Origin: Unio delphinus
Lineage: Eukaryota > Mollusca > Bivalvia > Unionida > Unionidae
Direction of reading: 5' to 3'
Length of the DNA: 64,000 nucleotides
Assembly: GCA_029339505.1 (NCBI GenBank)
Contig: JAQISU010000123.1
Location: forward strand, 310,001 to 374,000
Made by a program: the position numbers and the translations under genes. Below the pieces are notes generated by a model, which was not told where the DNA came from, searched no databases, and saw nothing but the letters and a program-made list of their open reading frames with translations. Shown here in pieces: positions 29,269 to 42,096 of the stretch; the stretch's first letter is position 1; every line of letters starts with the position of its first letter.

Positions 29269-30199
29269 CTGAAAAGTATGTAACACACATTAACAATAAA
29301 ACCAGAATTCAACTGAAGCAAGATACTGAAAGTAGACGACATAATAAGGGTTAAAACTGTTGCATAATTTAAAAATTTGTGGCATAATACATATAATGAT
29401 ATAGTAAACGAAATTTCACATATTTCAGTTTCTAGAGGCTTGAAGACACTGCCATGAGACAAAAAAAAAAAAGAAGTTGAAATACACATCAAAATACAAG
29501 AAATGTTACAGTTGCAAGTATTGTGATATGTATTTTTCTTGCAAATCATTGTCCTGTGGGTATTGCATGTTTTCTCCTGTGGTTTGGGCAGGATGGGGGG
29601 ATTTCAACTTGGCCACCAGGATATTTATCATACTTTTAATCTAAATAAAGATTATATTCATGACAAAAATCTTGGTGACCAAGACAATGGAGTAAGTTCA
29701 GTTCACTGAGTTCAGTGTGCCTTCAGATGTAAATGTAAATAAGTGCAATACATGTTGGAGAGAATACGAGTGGGTCTGTGCATATACTGTTAAACAGAGA
29801 TATTTAATTGCTCTGAATGAATAATGGATATATTTGCCAAATTGCCAGTACATGGATTAATTATCTGATTCAGTGATCAGATGATCAAATCTGTGGTAAA
29901 CAAGGGTGCAATGTATTCCAGAATGCACAAGCAGAAATATTCCCCAACCTAAACAATTAAATGAATCTCACCTTAAAAATGTACAAGTGAGCAAATATTG
30001 CACAATGAGACATTTCATTTTCGTTAATATTAGCAAATACTGATCTTATTACCTATGCTTGACTTCTAGATTAACCAATATAATGAAGTGCTTACTAAGC
30101 TACTTTTAACAACTGAGTAAGGAGACATTTTTCACTGATTATCTCAGTAAAAAACATCTATCAACTATACTTGGTGAATTTGCTCAATGGTGCACATTC

Positions 30200-31300
30200 A
30201 ATGTTAATATCACAACTGGTACCCAAAATGTCAGTTCCATTGTGGCAATACAAGTATTACAACTGTGGCCAAAAGTACAAAGTGACATTGTAATAACACA
30301 AATGGTGCCCAAACTACCTAGTTTAAGTGTGACAACACAATTGCTGCCAAAACTACATAGTTCCACTGTGATAACACAATTTATGCCAAAACTACAAATG
30401 CCATTGTGACAACACAATTGCTGCCAAAACTACAAATTGACATTGTGAAAACACATCTGCTGAAAAAACTATGTAGTTCCATTGTGCCAAAACTACAATG
30501 TGACATTATAACAACCAACACAATTGCACAACACAACCTTCATAGTGCCCTTGTGAAAAACAACTGTTGCAAAACTATATAGTGCCATTGTAAAAACACA
30601 ACTGCTGCAAAACCTACATTGTTCCACTGTGATTCGTATCTGCTTCCAAAAGTAAAGTCCATTATGACAAAATAATTGCTGCCAGAACTTCATTGTGCCC
30701 TTGATAGAACACAACTGATGCCAAAACTACATAGTACCATTGTGAAAACACAACTGCTGCCAAACCTACAATGTTCCACTGACAATACAATTGCTGCCAT
30801 AACCAGTGACATTGTGACAACACAGTTGATACCAAACCTATAGTGCTATTGTGACAACACAACTGCTGCCAAAACTACAGTGCCATGGTGACAACACATC
30901 TGTTGCTTAAAGTACACAGTGCCACTGTGATAACACAACTGCTGCCAAAACTACATTGTTCCACTGTGACAACACAAGTGATGCCAAAAACCACAAAGTG
31001 CCATTGTGACAATACAATTGCTGCCAAAACTAGTGCCATTGTGACAACACAATTGCTGCTAAAATAAAATTATTGCACTGTGACAACACAATTGATGCTA
31101 AAAACCTAAAAAGTGCCATTGTGACAATACAACTGCTGCCAAAACTACATAGTGCCATTGTGATAACACAATTGCTGCCAAAACTACATTGTTCCACTGT
31201 GACAACACAATTGATGCCAAAAACCACAAAGTGACATTGTGACAATACAATTGCTGCCAAAACTACACAGTTGCATTGTGATAACATGATTGCTGCCACT
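30200..31300. repeat. Minisatellite, ~39-bp unit, about 27 copies
   Basis: Units run CATTGTGACAACACAATTGC, then TGCCAAAACTACATAGTGC. Copies differ at scattered positions (AAACTACA, AAACCACAAA, ACTGTGA, ATTGTGA). Short open frames on both strands are read-through of the repeat. Confidence 0.93.
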
Positions 31301-31370
31301 GAACCAGTAATGACAAATAAACAACAGTAATTTTGATCTTTACTCATTAAAGTTATTCAACACATACACA

Positions 31371-32198
31371 TTAACTCATTCAGCCAGAGTACTGTTTACA
31401 GTATACTGGTGCTCTGCCCCAGTAGCACTAAGCTGTGTCTAGCTGCTTTCACCCCATATAGTTTTACCTGTTTAGACAATTTTGTAAATATCATGCACAT
31501 GCATTCACTCTTACCTTAATTTCTCTTCTTATATCCCATAAAAATCCAAAGTTTTCACCAATTATTTATTTTTCATGAATTTGTCTACACAGTGATGTAT
31601 TTTTGTCTCTCTATTTGTCAAAGTCTTTCACAACATTTTTATGCACTATTTACGAAATTAACATGATCGTTATCATCTGCTAGATCTACAAGAACTCTAT
31701 CATCATTGCTATCAGCATTCTCTTCTGATGATGTTTAAGTCTCAGAAACTCCTAAGTCTGAATCTAAATATCGCAAAATATCCAACTGCCAAAAATATTT
31801 TTCCTTTCCTTGCTCAATATATTTTAGATTAAACCAGAGAAACTCCTTATTTTCACTCTCACCATCTTCAAGTCTTATGTCCACCATCATTTACGATTTT
31901 TCATGAACAAAACACGTCTAGTAAATCTGCCCTAAATTAGTAACCTGGTTTCTGAACAATTCAAATATGCACAAAAAAGTAAATCATTTCTGATTGGTTA
32001 ATATTCGTCTGATTCTTGGAGAAGAAAAAAAAACATTTGTAACCAATCAGAGACGATGTATCTAACACAGATTCAAAGCGACTAAAGATGGGATCAGTCA
32101 TTGAATGCAGCCAACAATCTTTAACTATTGGCGGGATCGGCCATTAAATGCAGAAACCGGATCATGCATATTGACTGGATCGGGGCTAAATGAGTTAA
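31371..32198. mobile_element. TTAA-flanked (piggyBac-type) MITE, copy A
   Basis: TTAA + CTCATTCAGCC on the left and GGCTAAATGAG + TTAA on the right form inverted ends with the TTAA duplication typical of piggyBac. The interior shares, in opposite orientation, an acidic-coding segment with the element at 32853 (e.g. AGTTTCTGAGA and TTGGATATTTTG blocks). Confidence 0.65.
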
Positions 32199-32289
32199 CT
32201 GAAACATACATGGGATCTAATATCTGATTCTGAACCTGTGCAAAAGTTCAACCAATCCCCACCCCCATGCAGAATTCACTGCCCTTTCT

Positions 32290-32585
32290 ATGTATGTGAT
32301 CAGGGTTTTTGTAACATAGCAAGCTATGTCTGCAGTGTGACAGTTTATAGTGATGTCTAGCACTGGGGCATCATGACGCAGACATGTAGCATGTTCTCCC
32401 ATCCAGTCACATTATTTTAACACCAGGCTGACCAGTCCTAACACTAGCCTCTTTATGCTGAATGCCTAGCGCGGCAGCTGTTAGCACAACCTTTTTAAGT
32501 CTTTGGTATGACTCGGCTGGGGTTCAAACCTATGGCCTGCTGGTTAAGAGGCGGATGCTCTAACCACAAGGCCACTGGAGCAGTC
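32290..32585 (-). repeat. tRNA-headed SINE, minus strand
   Basis: On the minus strand: head with TGGCCTTGTGGTTAGAGCAT and B-box-like GGTTTGAACCCC, body with the shared CAGTGCTAGACATCACTATA. It lies between the two TTAA-flanked MITEs. Confidence 0.8.
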
Positions 32586-32852
32586 CCCTTTGTGAAAATC
32601 CTGGAAAAATCACTTAAATCATCATTTAACAATTTATTTCCTAGATTAAAAAGAGAAAATTTAAAAAGAACTTACAGTACTGTGAATTAATTCACAATAG
32701 TCCAATCACCAGTCCTAATGAATAACTTTTTAATTAAATGCCAGCAGTGTTCAAAATAGGAAGCAGCACTGAAGGTATTGATGTGCCTGTAGTATTGCAT
32801 GTACTAATGAACTAGTAGCCTGAAGTGAGATGATGTGCTAAAAGTCATCCAA

Positions 32853-33474
32853 TTAACTCATTCCGCCCTGATCCCGTATGTATGCGTGATCTGGTTTCCG
32901 CATTTAATGGCCGATCCTACCTTTATTTGAGGTCTGTTGGCTGCATTCAAATGCTGATCCCGTCTCCAGCTGTGGTGAATGATGCGTTAGATACATGTCT
33001 GATTGGTTACAAATGAGTCTTTTCCAAGAATCAGACCATATTAAACCATTCAGAAATGATTTACTTTCCTTTGTGCAAATTTGAACTGTTTAGATGCCAT
33101 GGGTTACTAATTGTGAGTAGTTTGACTAGTTTTCTGAAAAATCACATGATGGCGGATGAAAGTGATTTTTTTTTATGACAATAAAAGTGAAAATGAAGAG
33201 TTTCTCGGGTTTGATCTAAAAAATACATGCAGAAGGTATATTTTGAAGTTGGATATTTTGTGAGATTTAGATTTGGACATAGAAGTTTCTGAGATTGAAT
33301 TGGTAGAAGAAAATGATGCTGATAAGGCTGATGACATGATATTTCTAAAAATGTTTACTGGAATTAAGAGTCTATGCATGTGCATGATCTTTACAAAAGT
33401 TCCCCAACAGGTAAAAAATGATCTGTGGCACACAGATAGACAGAGCTTAGTGCTGCTAGGGTTGAACGAGTTAA
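32853..33474. mobile_element. TTAA-flanked (piggyBac-type) MITE, copy B, opposite orientation
   Basis: TTAA + CTCATTCCGCCCTGATC at the left and GGGTTGAACGAG + TTAA at the right. A short frame (about 33273-33488) reads DIEVSEIELVEENDADKADD, an acidic stretch that could be a piggyBac transposase N-terminal relic. Confidence 0.6.
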
Positions 33475-34430
33475 TCACAATAATATAATCCAATATCGCC
33501 TTGTTTAAAACAATAATCATTCCAAATTAATGTTTGAGTCAAAGAATATTATAGATGAGGATTCAGTTGATAAAAATATGAATAAATAATTCCACTCAAA
33601 TCAAATACTGATCAGTAAGAATGATTCTGCTTAGATGTTAAAGCAAGAATGAGTAATTTTCACGTAGACAATATTATAAACCCATTTTTAGTAAAGCTGC
33701 AACCACCATTTTCTGTAAATAGCCACATAACGATATTTTCTTTTCTAGAATTTCCAAGTTGTTAACAAGATAAAATCTATCAAAACAATTTTTAAAATGT
33801 GGTAAATATCTGGCAAACTAGATTTATTATGGGGAATACCATTGTCCTAAACCCAGCCCCAATTAAATATGCTTACATTAAAAATAATCTGAATACTTAG
33901 TCCACTATTGTAGTGCCCTCTTGGGGTGTATGGGGAATTAGTCACAAATGCAAGAGGGTTTCTTCTTGTAGTATATTTTAATAGAATGCTGACTCCCAGC
34001 ACAACATTTGAACTGGCTATATATACCAACCTAACGGACTTCAGAGAGAGCATTCCCTAAATACCTTTCCCTAGTACTAAATTCTGATCTGCTTGTGTTA
34101 ATTGCAGACACTTTATCTAACTATAATCTACATATTAAAATGCATATAATCTAAATTATGTAATCCACAATAAAGCCATAAATGTACTCTCCATACACAC
34201 TCTTTTCTCACTGATACTGTATGCAAGAAAATCCAAAAATATTATTTAGAATAAGAAATTACTTGGAAACTTCACCTATATGAGCCAATTAATTCAAAAT
34301 TAAACTATTGCTACTCAGTTATATATTAAGCACTTTACACCTTCTAAAAGAGCTACCAATATCCTTTTAATTAGTTACTAGTTACAATGTTTAAGTATTA
34401 AGGCAAACTTGCCATAATTGATTTTAATTA

Positions 34431-36525
34431 GCTTTACAAACACATAATCTAACACTGATACAGCTCTATTTGTTTCAATTTCTCAGCACTTGTAATTTGA
34501 CACCTAGCCTTAGAATAACAACTAATGCCTAACACTGACCCCAAGTGATGTTTTATCTAGCAGTGAACTAACTAGATTTAGCCCTATAATATGTCCCTCC
34601 GGCCTAGCAAAATTTGGTCCCCAAATTTTTATAACATACGATGGTTTTGGCCAAACTAGTGAATAAATTGGGTTAAACATGAATTTCAGTGTTTTACATG
34701 GCATCAGTGTTCACACATACCTCCTTGCACACTACAAACCTACCAAATATACTACCTTAAATTTACATTCCATTGTGCAGGGTAGTAATATACCAATAAT
34801 GCAATCTGTTACAATCTTTTAAAAATAACTTGATACATATATATGCTAAATGGTTTCAAACACTGAAATATTAACCACGCTAATAATTTCTATATCATGT
34901 TTGTCTACCAAAAGTCATAATGACAGTTCTATAAATGTCTGACTTCACTTCAATCTACTGTACATTTTATAATGTTCTATGACTGTCACATCCTTTGAGT
35001 GTAATTTGCAGGTATCCCAAGGATTATCAAAATGTTTGTGAACCTAATAAGAGTTGGCATCAACACTATGCCATAAGCTGCTTTAAATTTGCAGGAAGTG
35101 ATTTGTTTACAAAGAATAATCCATTTGATATACATGTATGCACATAATTATTAATAGTCTTATTGTGGAATTTATACATTTGCTCTGCTATACCATAGGA
35201 AGGAAGATGTGCAGGATAGATATGGAAGAAAAGGTTGATAGGAAAGTATAGCATAGCAAAACAAACATAATGAGTCCACCTTAAGAATCAATGAAGTCCA
35301 TTTGGAATATTCACTTTGAAAACCTTTTCTTTTTTCTTTTTCCTTGTAATGTTCTTGTGACATGAAATTCCCCGAGCAAAAACTGTGATAAACCTTCCTC
35401 AGGTTCCCAGGTTGTCTTGGGAAAATCTCGCCACTTAACCTTATAAACACGCTTGCCATGATGTCGACTGCAGGCTAGAATTTTATCCACAATACCCCAT
35501 TCTTCCTTTGACTGTGCTGTTGCAGGTTCATCTGATGTCAAGGACTTGGAAGATGAATCTATTGTAGGTGCTGGAACATCATTTGTCCTGTTGTGGGCTG
35601 GTTTAACTGAGGGTCTGCTATCATATGTTTTGGTCTGTACAGAGGTGTGTGTCTCTGTTGACGTTGTGGTCTCTTGTGGTTTAGCTATCTGAGTTGTATG
35701 ATCTAAATACTCGTTTCTGTTGTCAGGGCTGAAGTATGACTTTAGTCTGTTTGCGTGGACTAATGATCTCTGTAGTTTGTGATCATCACAATCACGTAAC
35801 TTGTATGTATGATTGGGTCCTATGTCACTGATATACCATGGTCCTGTCCATTTCTTATGTAATTTAGATGATCTCCCTTTTGGTACTTTTGGATTGTGCA
35901 TCCATACTCGTTGTCCCAGGTGAAAAGAGGGTTCTTGAGCGTGTGTATCATAATATTCTTTGTATTTTTGCTGGGAGTTCTGAATATTGTCTCTGGCAAC
36001 TTGTCTGGTTATCTCCATTTGTGTTTTGAGCTTGTGTAAATAGGTTGCTGTTGTATCTTTTATCGTCTTTTCTGTATTTAAAGGGTTAGCAAGAGAAACA
36101 TCTAGTGGAGCTCTCATTTCTCTCCCAAAGACTAATTCGTAAGGGGAAAATCCAGTTGAATTGGTGCATGGTGTCTTGCGGTAAGCCATTAGGATTCTTG
36201 GTAACACATCGACCCAGTTTTGTTGCGCTTTGTCAATATAGGTGCGTATAGATTGAGCTAATGTTCTGTTGAATCTCTCGCACGTAGAGTTGGTTTCGGG
36301 ATGGTAGCTTGATGTATGGAATCGTTTAATATTCATGTTCTTACAGAGTTCCGATATGATATATGCTTTACAAACACATAATCTAAAACAGATACAGCTC
36401 TATTTGTTTCAATTTCTCAGCACTTGTAATTTGACACCTAGCCTTAGAATAACAACTAATGCCTAACACTGACCCCAAGTGATGTTTTATCTAGCAGTGA
36501 ACTAACTAGATTTAGCCCTATAATA
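34431..36525 (-). mobile_element. Truncated Ty3 (gypsy) retrotransposon with chromodomain integrase
   Basis: It has two 161-bp direct repeats (34431-34591 and 36365-36525) with about two differences, taken as LTR segments. On the minus strand a purine tract (GGCCGGAGGGACA) adjoins the left copy, as a polypurine tract should. Only the 3' part of pol lies between; the right repeat abuts pol directly at 36364, so gag, protease, RT and most of the integrase core were deleted. No matching target-site duplication was found. Confidence 0.75.
35311..36336 (-). pseudogene. Ty3 pol 3' end: integrase C-terminal half plus chromodomain
   Basis: 341 open codons begin in the integrase core just before the catalytic Glu (SYHPETNSTCERFNRTL) and include MAYRKTPCTNSTGFSPYELV, the GPWYISDIGPNHTYKL beta-domain and a chromodomain (EWGIVDKIL, VYKVKWRDF, TTWEPEEGL). 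The first two catalytic Asp residues are missing because of the upstream deletion. The frame itself is undamaged, so the truncation is recent. Confidence 0.85.
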
Positions 36526-36779
36526 CCACCCTCATAGGAAAAATTAGTTGTTTACTAAAATAAAATTTGCTTGTCAGGTACACAATTAACTAGATTTTGG
36601 ACAAGGTCAAGTACAAAATACAATTATACATACCACATAATAATGGGAAAAAATGATATGCTAAAACCAATACTAATATAAAACTAAAAGTTACACAATG
36701 AACTTGACTTTGGACATAATTTTTAGCAATCAAACTAATCAGCAGTCAATTAGTATTTTTGTTAAGTGATGGCCAACTT

Positions 36780-38040
36780 GCGGACAGATGTCACCTGCTG
36801 CTGAGGGCCCATTATTACAGAAAATATGATTGCTAGTGGTCACAGAGCTATATCAACCAATTTGGTCTATGGCTGTGTAACCTCAAGAATGGAACCCAGA
36901 GTGGTTTTGATATGGCTCAATTGGTCAGCATCAACCCAACAACCAAATGTGTGTTCAGGATGAAATCTGGGTTTTAATTTTAAAAATAGTCCAACTGATC
37001 ATGGATTTGAATTACTGTTGCAAACCTGATAGACCATATGCCTGGGTACATTCTGTGAAATTTGGTAAAATTATGTTCACTAGTTTTTGAGCAGTCATGT
37101 AATGTTTCTCTTATTTAAGTGACTAATACCATATAAAATAATGAATATCTATCATGTCAAATATAATGGTTTTTATAAAATGATACTTTCTACTGAATCT
37201 GGTTAAATTGTGTTCTGCAGTTTTGGAGATGAAGTCAGTTTCATCTTTGCTGGAAGCAATGTCGCCAAACTGATGGCAGAGCAACATCATTTTGTACAAA
37301 ACTGAATGAATTTCTTGCCAAGATTCGAGTATGGTCAAATTATGTTTATTGGTGTTTTTGAAGTTCTTTCAAGAATTAATTTTCCATATTTAGTAACAGT
37401 AGCCATGTCTGACTTGTACAAATTTAAAAGGCCTTCAAAGTCAGAATATTTTCTGTCAATTTGAGTCAAATTTTGTTCAGTGGTTCGTTCAAGATTTTTT
37501 TCTTCAGTCAGAAACAATAGTCATATCTCAATAGATCAGCATAATTAGCAAAAATCTGAAAGACCTTTATGCCAGGATTTTGTTAATTTTAGAGGTGTTT
37601 GAGAAATCATTTCAAATTTTCTCTACTTCTGGTAACTGCACCAAAATTTGACAGCTGTTTAGTATTGATAAGTAGATCCCAAGTTTAGCGCCTAAACCTA
37701 AAAGCACTTCATGCCTGGATGAATGCCAATTTTTAAAAATTCTATTCAGAATTATATAGAAGTAATTTAAACTTTTCCGTTTTTAGTAATAGTCACCAAA
37801 TTTGATGGTAGATAAGCACCATTGTACAAATTTGATTGCACTTCATCTCAGAGGCTTTCTGTAAAATTTGGTCAAATATTGTTGAGCTGTTTTTAAAAAT
37901 TTTAAAGTTCAGGAATAGTGACCATTTAAAATATATTCAAGCCAAGATGTACTAAATTTGGTTCAAAACTGTGTAATGGTTTTTGAGTAAAAGCTTAAAA
38001 TAGAAATTGTTCATGGCCAGATGAGCTATCCTAAGCTCCC
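36780..38040. repeat. Degenerate tandem repeat, ~150-180-bp unit
   Basis: Units share CTGTGAAATTTGGTAAAATT (variants) followed by GTTCA.T.GTTTTTGAG. Such strings are common in bivalve and gastropod repeats (recalled). A related stretch lies at about 43.09-43.45 kb. No coding. Confidence 0.5.
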
Positions 38041-38329
38041 ATGGTTGTATGGTCAGATGTACTAACAAGAATCACTCCTAAGAGCTGATGCTCTACTGAT
38101 CGAAAGGAACTTCTTGGAATTTATGATGAGAGCATTTTCCTTCCAACTGGTAAATATTTGGAACCATTTCTGATATTCTTCAGCAATAAAGATTTTCAAA
38201 TTAGTTGTTGTGTATGTCAAATTTGGCAAAATGTTTTTTATTTTGAACCACAAGAAGTTTTCTGACGGAAACCAATAAGTTTTTAGATGGCAATTTTACT
38301 TTTCATTCAAACGAGTAGCAATATAAAAA

Positions 38330-38683
38330 CTTTCAAGATGGCCATTAAGTGTATTATCTGATTTCAAATTGCCACCATTTTTATTTTTGACCAAGCAGAC
38401 AAAATGTCTTTTAGTTAAAACCCCATGTTAATATGACCATCCATTCAAAAAGACTAGCGATAGTAATGTTTTAAGATTACCAATTTGGTGCCCATACTAG
38501 AATAAGATTGACATCTTTTTTACTTTGGACCAACCATATGCCATATCTAGTCTTGATGTGAAAATCTTATGCCAATATGACATTTTGTCAAGGAGGATTA
38601 GTTAAGTCATGGTTATAGTGAAGACTCCATGTTGATAAAACCATCCATTCGAGAGAGGTCGTGATAAGATGATCATTATAGAT
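38330..38683 (+). repeat. Second copy of the diverged repeat at 17.9-18.6 kb
   Basis: GACCATCCATTCA followed by AGCGATAGTAATGTTTTAAG matches the order of blocks at 18.36 kb. It ends where the DNA transposon at 38684 begins. Confidence 0.4.
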
Positions 38684-40464
38684 TACCGTATTTACCGTAT
38701 GTTTTCGGACACTGTATGTTTTCGGACACCGTTTTTTTCGGGGAAAAATCATATTTAAATGCCTTGTAAGTTTTCGGACGTTGCTCCGCTATAATTGTTT
38801 CTACAATTTATGTTTTCGGACACAATCTTGGAGGATTTGCTTCGTCATTTTAATGTAAAATTTACAGTGTGTTTGCTGTTAATTTAACTGATACAAAGTT
38901 CGCTTCATTTGGTCACCAATTATTTAATGCGATCATGAACGTCCATGAACTAATATAATTTAAAATTATTAATTACATGTATGTATTCTTCAGAATCATT
39001 AATTCGAGATCGCTTCTGTGGACGGCCTACTGGTCTCTTTGGAGTCGATTTTGACAAGGGCGAGTCCCTCCAAGAACTAGGCAGTGCCTCTTCACTTGTT
39101 GCATAACGTATGATAAACTTATCCCTCAAAATTATTACAGTACTAACAATATTATGTGTCACAACGATAGCTATCCAGTATACTAACTTTTGTATGTGGT
39201 GGGTATTTTATTTATACTTGTTATTTTAATAGTTTGATTCAGCTAACAAAAATATGATTAGTTGTCAGTATAGACATTGTTACACACGAAACCACTTCAT
39301 ACAGGTGTGACAGTTATGGCTTTGATTAGAAACCATGACCCCTGCTTTATATCATTAAACAATACACCAGAGTCGGTATGGATTAGTAAAATTCATTGGC
39401 ATTGTCCAACAAAAAAAAAACCTTATCCCTGAGGCATTATATACAAAGGTTTAAACATAGTTATTGTTCTACAGGTAATAAACCTCTTGGTAGACGATAT
39501 ATTTGATTGTGGGTGCTAAATGTTAGGTACATCGTGTGCTCTTTTAATAAAATCCAGATGGCTGCCTTTTATTTCCGAACACATCTGTCAAAGAAATCCC
39601 ACCAGTTATATTATTAACAATTAACACCCAGACACTTTGAAATCTCTGACATGCATCACTACAATCTTCGAGCAGTACCGGTAGACCGTTTCCAGCCAGC
39701 AAGATTTGCTCATTTTAAATCTACCCTCGGCTAGGTGGGAAAAAAAAAAAAGAGAACCACAACAAATGCATCACCTTTATTTTAAAAAAATATCAACATA
39801 TTAATCACGCCGACTCGTATATTGCAAATTGCTTTTTATTTTTACCCTTCGTAGGCGTACATACAAAACTCACCCCATTTGGAGCCTCTCACCCTTGGTG
39901 CTCTAAGAATAGCCATCATACATGTACCGGTGTTTCGACTCTCGATACTAAAATGTTTCTGCCCAAAATATCTTAAGAATTATAACTCCAAAATCTTTTT
40001 ATTTAGTTTGTATTAATATCTTAATTACACAGAAATAAAGCTTGCTTGCATTTGTAATGTAGATTTTAATGATCATTAGCAGAAGGTTAAACTAGATTGC
40101 AAGATTACTATGTTAATATGGCGGTTCTTTTGGAAAATATGCACACAATCGTGGCTCTAATACATGTATGGCTTTGTTTTCTGGTGGATGGACATGTATC
40201 AAATATACAAAATAGGCAAGTAATGCCCATTTTTCATTAATTATCCTTTCCGTGGTGTTAGACAAAATACTTGTTTTACTTCATGGCAGCACGTTGTCAT
40301 GTGAGCTAACGGTAACTTCATTACGGACGGGGAAGGAGGGGGGGGGCATAATTCTATCTTCACTTGTATGTTTTCGGACACCTAATCAAAGAATTTAATA
40401 TGTATTCGGACAACAAAAAAAGTAATTATTTGTTGCAGTCCGAAAACATACGGTAAATACGGTA
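38684..40464. mobile_element. TA-flanked DNA transposon, non-autonomous, GTTTTCGGAC end type
   Basis: Ends: TACCGTATTTACCGTATG then TTTTCGGACAC, inverted at 40437-40464. The TA at each end fits a Tc1/mariner-pogo type duplication. The signature ATGTTTTCGGACAC is repeated several times just inside both ends. The interior (39.3-40.2 kb) is clearly related to that of the element at 57025-58948 although the ends differ. A minus frame at 38950-39162 ends TPKRPVGRPQKRSR, a possible transposase relic. Confidence 0.85.
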
Positions 40465-41150
40465 TGTGGTAGCCATATTGAATGTCTGTGAATCGCCACT
40501 TTATTTTAGGGCCACATACACCATGGGATGAATATGTATGTAAAGTTTTTCTAGCCAATTCTCTAAGTAGTTCAGGTGAATAGTGAAAAGAAACTCATAC
40601 TAAAAGACAAAGTAATAATGAATGACAAAGAACAAAATATCCCATAGTCTTTTGCTCCAATGTTTCTTTTTCTTAAAGTTTGAAATGGCACTTAATGAGA
40701 AACAAATTATGTGTAAGACAAGCTTGGCTATATGATAAGCTTATTTTAGCTTAAAGGCCATACAAGTTAATAATATGGGAACTTACTATGTAAAAACAAT
40801 AATGAATGAGCTTGTTAATCTGGAGGAATAAACAAATAAATAATGATAAAATGTTCACAGAACAAAATTTTGTTGAAATTCATTAATTCTTGGAGTGATT
40901 GGGGGAAACTGAAAGTGATGTGTGTGACACAGATTATAGCCAGGCTAAAGAAACTCACAGATTTCTGATAACAGATTTCTGCCAAAAAAAGAACCCTTTT
41001 GTTGGAAGGAAAGCAGTGGTTCCGTCAATCACAGGTTGTAACTTAGCTGGACAATGACACTGAGAACTGAGCTATGGTATCATATGTATCAACATGTATA
41101 CCCAATTAATGTGCAAAAATACCAGTGGGTTGGTCTCACAATCTGGGTTT

Positions 41151-42096
41151 TAGGGTTGTTAAACGAAAATCGGAAATCCGATTATCGGTTTTGAAAACGA
41201 TTATCGGTTTTTGTTTTTACAAAACGATAATCGAATTCAATATTGTTTACGATTTTTGAAGTGAAAATTTTAAAAAATGCCAGAAAAAAAATAATTCATG
41301 CATTTGTTTAGTGTTTACATGTTAATACAATACGGCCAGCAGATAAGGTGTGTTTGTTTAAAATTTGTGAGCACTCCATGCAGTGTGTTTGTAAATGAAT
41401 ACATTTATTGTTGAAGGATGTAAATAGTTAGTCGACCGACCGGTCGCTAAGTTCTTTGATGTCCGAAATTGACAACAATAGACTGTTAATAGCTACAGTC
41501 TCTGTTGTTGAGGTCTGGTCTCTGCTGGTTGTGTCTTTCAAGTTTACAAATATGGCTGGTCGTTTAAATAAATCTGATGTATGGGAAAACTTTGAAAAAA
41601 TTTCATCAAGCATGGCTCGCTGTAAACTATGTTCACAACAAATAAGTCGGAGCGGTGGTACTACTACTGGATTGCATGCACATTTGCGTAGCAAACATCC
41701 CGGAATTGCGGCCCCTTCAAATGTTCAGCCGCGATTAACAACATTTATTGGAATACAAAGAAACTGTCCTGATAGTCATCAAGAAAAAGTTGCTGCTGTA
41801 GCTAAGTTTGTCACTGAAAACATGCTACCAATTTTGATTGTTGAATCCAATTCCTTCCGTGATTTGATGGCTTTGGTGGAGCCACAATTTCGTCCTCCAT
41901 GCCGTCAGACGATGCGCTTCTATACGTTATGGTATGTAATGAATATCATTTATTCGCAAGAGGCATTCACTAAATTGCATTATAAGAATATATTTCTTGT
42001 AATTTTCAATGTAGGACAAAAACCGATAATCGGTTTAAAATTGGATTTCTACAAACGATAATCGGTTTTGGAAAAAAACCGATATTAACATCCCTA
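41151..42096 (+). mobile_element. hAT element, internally deleted, with BED finger
   Basis: Short inverted ends TAGGGTTGTTAA / TTAACATCCCTA and a perfect 8-bp duplication CTGGGTTT (41143-41150 and 42097-42104). CGATTATCGGTTTT-type motifs are repeated near both ends. It keeps only the 5' coding part of a transposase. Confidence 0.93.
41552..41935 (+). pseudogene. hAT transposase N-terminus (BED zinc finger), truncated
   Basis: From ATG 41552 the frame reads a BED finger (SDVWENFEKI, CKLCSQQI, LHAHLRSKHPG), then a helical stretch with EKVAAVAKFV and PPCRQTMRFY. The BED finger binds the element's own ends in hAT transposases. The catalytic RNase H-like domain and dimerisation domain are absent. 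GTATGTAAT near 41932 resembles a splice donor, so the first exon may have been kept and the rest deleted. It could act as a repressor if expressed (inference). Confidence 0.75.

Noticed and set aside
32508..32690. 60-codon ORF across the SINE head
   Set aside because: It is read-through of the SINE tRNA-like region into flanking DNA.
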